A program made the translations under genes and the position numbers. DNA of 11,255 bases from an uncultured Clostridia bacterium. GTDB lineage: Bacteria > Bacillota > Clostridia > Christensenellales > Borkfalkiaceae. The notes below the pieces were generated by a model, which made no database searches, was not told where the DNA came from, and saw only the letters and a program-made list of their open reading frames with translations. Every line of letters begins with the position of its first letter. Positions within the stretch are counted from its first letter, which is position 1. The DNA is taken from the NCBI GenBank assembly GCA_947629725.1, contig CANREU010000037.1, positions 1 through 11,255 of the forward strand, given 5' to 3'. Below are positions 10,461 through 11,255 of the stretch, piece by piece.

Positions 10461-11255
10461 ATGGCAAAAATTTCCAACGAAAACATTGTTGCGCCCGAGC
10501 CGCGGGCGGAGGGGGTCGCCTTCCGCTATTCGGAGGGGGTGCCCATCCGCGACCCCTTCATCCTGCGCGTCGGCGGGACGTATTATCTCTATGAGGGGCT
10601 GCATAAAGACGGGGTGCGCTGCTACACGAGCCCCGATCTCGAGATTTGGAGCGGGCCCGTCACGGTGTTTGCGCCGCCCGCAAACTTCCACGGCGTGAAG
10701 GACTTCTTCTGGGCGCCCGAAGTGCACTTTTTCGGGGGGCATTTCTATCTTTTCACCTCGGTGTTCTCCTCGAAAACGGGTCACCGCTCCATCTCGGTGT
10801 ACCGCGCGGAGAGCCCTTTGGGCCCCTTTGAGGACATTGCGGACGGGTGCGTCGGCAAGCCCGATTGGGACTGTATCGACGGCACCCTCTACGTGGACAA
10901 GACGGGGCAGCCGTGGATGGTGTTCGTGCACGAGTGGGTGAGCATGCCGGACGGCAACGGCGCCATGTGCGCGGCAAAACTCTCGGCGGACCTCTCCCGC
11001 TTCGCCTCCGCACCCGTCACCCTCTTCTATGCAAGAGAGCAGCCGAGCGCGCGCACGGGCGTGACGGACGGGCCCTTTCTTTATAAGACGGCGGGCGGGA
11101 AACTTCTCATGACTTGGTCGAACTACGGGAAGGAGGACTACTTCATCGCGAAGGCCGTCTCCGACAGCGGGGAGCTCCTCGGCCCGTGGCGGCAGGAGGG
11201 GCTCCTGTACGAGCGTGGAAGGAACGGCAAGGGCGACGGCGGGCACGGGATGCTC
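10461..11255 (+). CDS. Glycoside hydrolase family 43-like protein, 3' end beyond window
   Basis: GH43 enzymes are five-bladed beta-propellers that hydrolyse arabinose- or xylose-containing plant polysaccharides and oligosaccharides. The visible 265 residues show the expected landmarks. IRDPFILRVGGTYYLYEG carries the likely catalytic base Asp31, then come FFWAPEVHFFGGHFYLFTS (about 82-100) and DCIDGTLYVD with the likely pKa-modulating Asp140. VTDGPFLYKTAGGKLLMTWS (201-220) occupies the position of the catalytic acid, and GGHGML, with a conserved His, lies at the edge. The usual Glu before Gly-Pro is Asp203, which may be a subfamily feature or affect activity. No signal peptide is present, so it probably acts inside the cell on imported sugars. 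The ATG is only 11 bases after the terminator and has no Shine-Dalgarno, so the start is less certain than the identity. The frame is open to the last base. Confidence 0.85.
   Translation, partial: MAKISNENIVAPEPRAEGVAFRYSEGVPIRDPFILRVGGTYYLYEGLHKDGVRCYTSPDLEIWSGPVTVFAPPANFHGVKDFFWAPEVHFFGGHFYLFTSVFSSKTGHRSISVYRAESPLGPFEDIADGCVGKPDWDCIDGTLYVDKTGQPWMVFVHEWVSMPDGNGAMCAAKLSADLSRFASAPVTLFYAREQPSARTGVTDGPFLYKTAGGKLLMTWSNYGKEDYFIAKAVSDSGELLGPWRQEGLLYERGRNGKGDGGHGML

Noticed and set aside
8782..10467. 561-codon open frame on the minus strand opposite the scaffold and GGGtGRT genes
   Set aside because: It is a shadow of two recognised genes, is rich in Arg, His and Asp with no family resemblance, and runs through the terminator region.
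10449..11246. 265-codon open frame on the minus strand opposite the GH43-like gene
   Set aside because: The plus strand shows GH43 motifs in order; the antisense translation has none and no binding site.
1..11255. tRNA or rRNA genes
   Set aside because: No cloverleaf with the conserved TTCGANNC-type T-arm and acceptor stem, and no rRNA-like stretch, was recognised on either strand by eye. A covariance search would settle it.

Overview
The window reads as a chromosomal segment from a moderately GC-rich member of the Bacillota, most likely Clostridia-like. The evidence is strong AGGAGG ribosome binding sites, near-consensus sigma-A promoters with 17-base spacers, an S10 ribosomal protein cluster in classical order, a BspA-type leucine-rich-repeat lipoprotein, and a NifU-like/GGGtGRT gene pair typical of anaerobic Firmicutes. 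A more precise guess (Christensenellales-type gut bacterium) rests only on the style of the lipoprotein signal peptide and intergenic repeats. It is weak.

Bases 1-3982 (minus strand) hold the promoter-proximal part of the S10 operon, read right to left: rpsJ, rplC, rplD, rplW, rplB, rpsS, rplV and the start of rpsC, which runs off the left edge. The genes are tightly packed. rplD/rplW and rplV/rpsC overlap by one base (TGATG, TAATG), and most ribosome binding sites overlap the preceding stop codon. A near-perfect promoter at 4251-4279 drives the operon. Upstream of it lie six helically phased A-tracts (4283-4339) that look like an extended UP element or bent DNA. A leader of about 260 nt separates the promoter from rpsJ and can form alternative hairpins.

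Bases 4419-4716 are a compact regulatory hub. A 66-residue Cro/C1-type regulator (minus) and a large lipoprotein gene (plus) are divergently transcribed from overlapping promoters whose -35 boxes share the same bases. Two inverted repeats sit on the promoters. The regulator mRNA is predicted to be leaderless.

Bases 4717-8164 carry the 904-residue surface lipoprotein (Cys-rich repeats, LRR block, Ig-like region, second LRR block), followed by an AT-richer gene of unknown function. Bases 8165-8772 have no gene but are full of structured DNA: an 18-bp tandem repeat, a long hairpin, a nested 93-bp inverted-repeat element and a cluster of C-run/G-run palindromes.

Bases 8701-10449 form a self-contained transcription unit: promoter, NifU-like scaffold protein, GGGtGRT-family protein and a strong intrinsic terminator. 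The tight pairing suggests a shared role in iron-sulfur or other metal-cofactor handling, but the biochemical function is not known to me. From 10461 a family 43 glycoside hydrolase-like gene runs off the right edge. It starts only 11 bases after the terminator and has no visible ribosome binding site.
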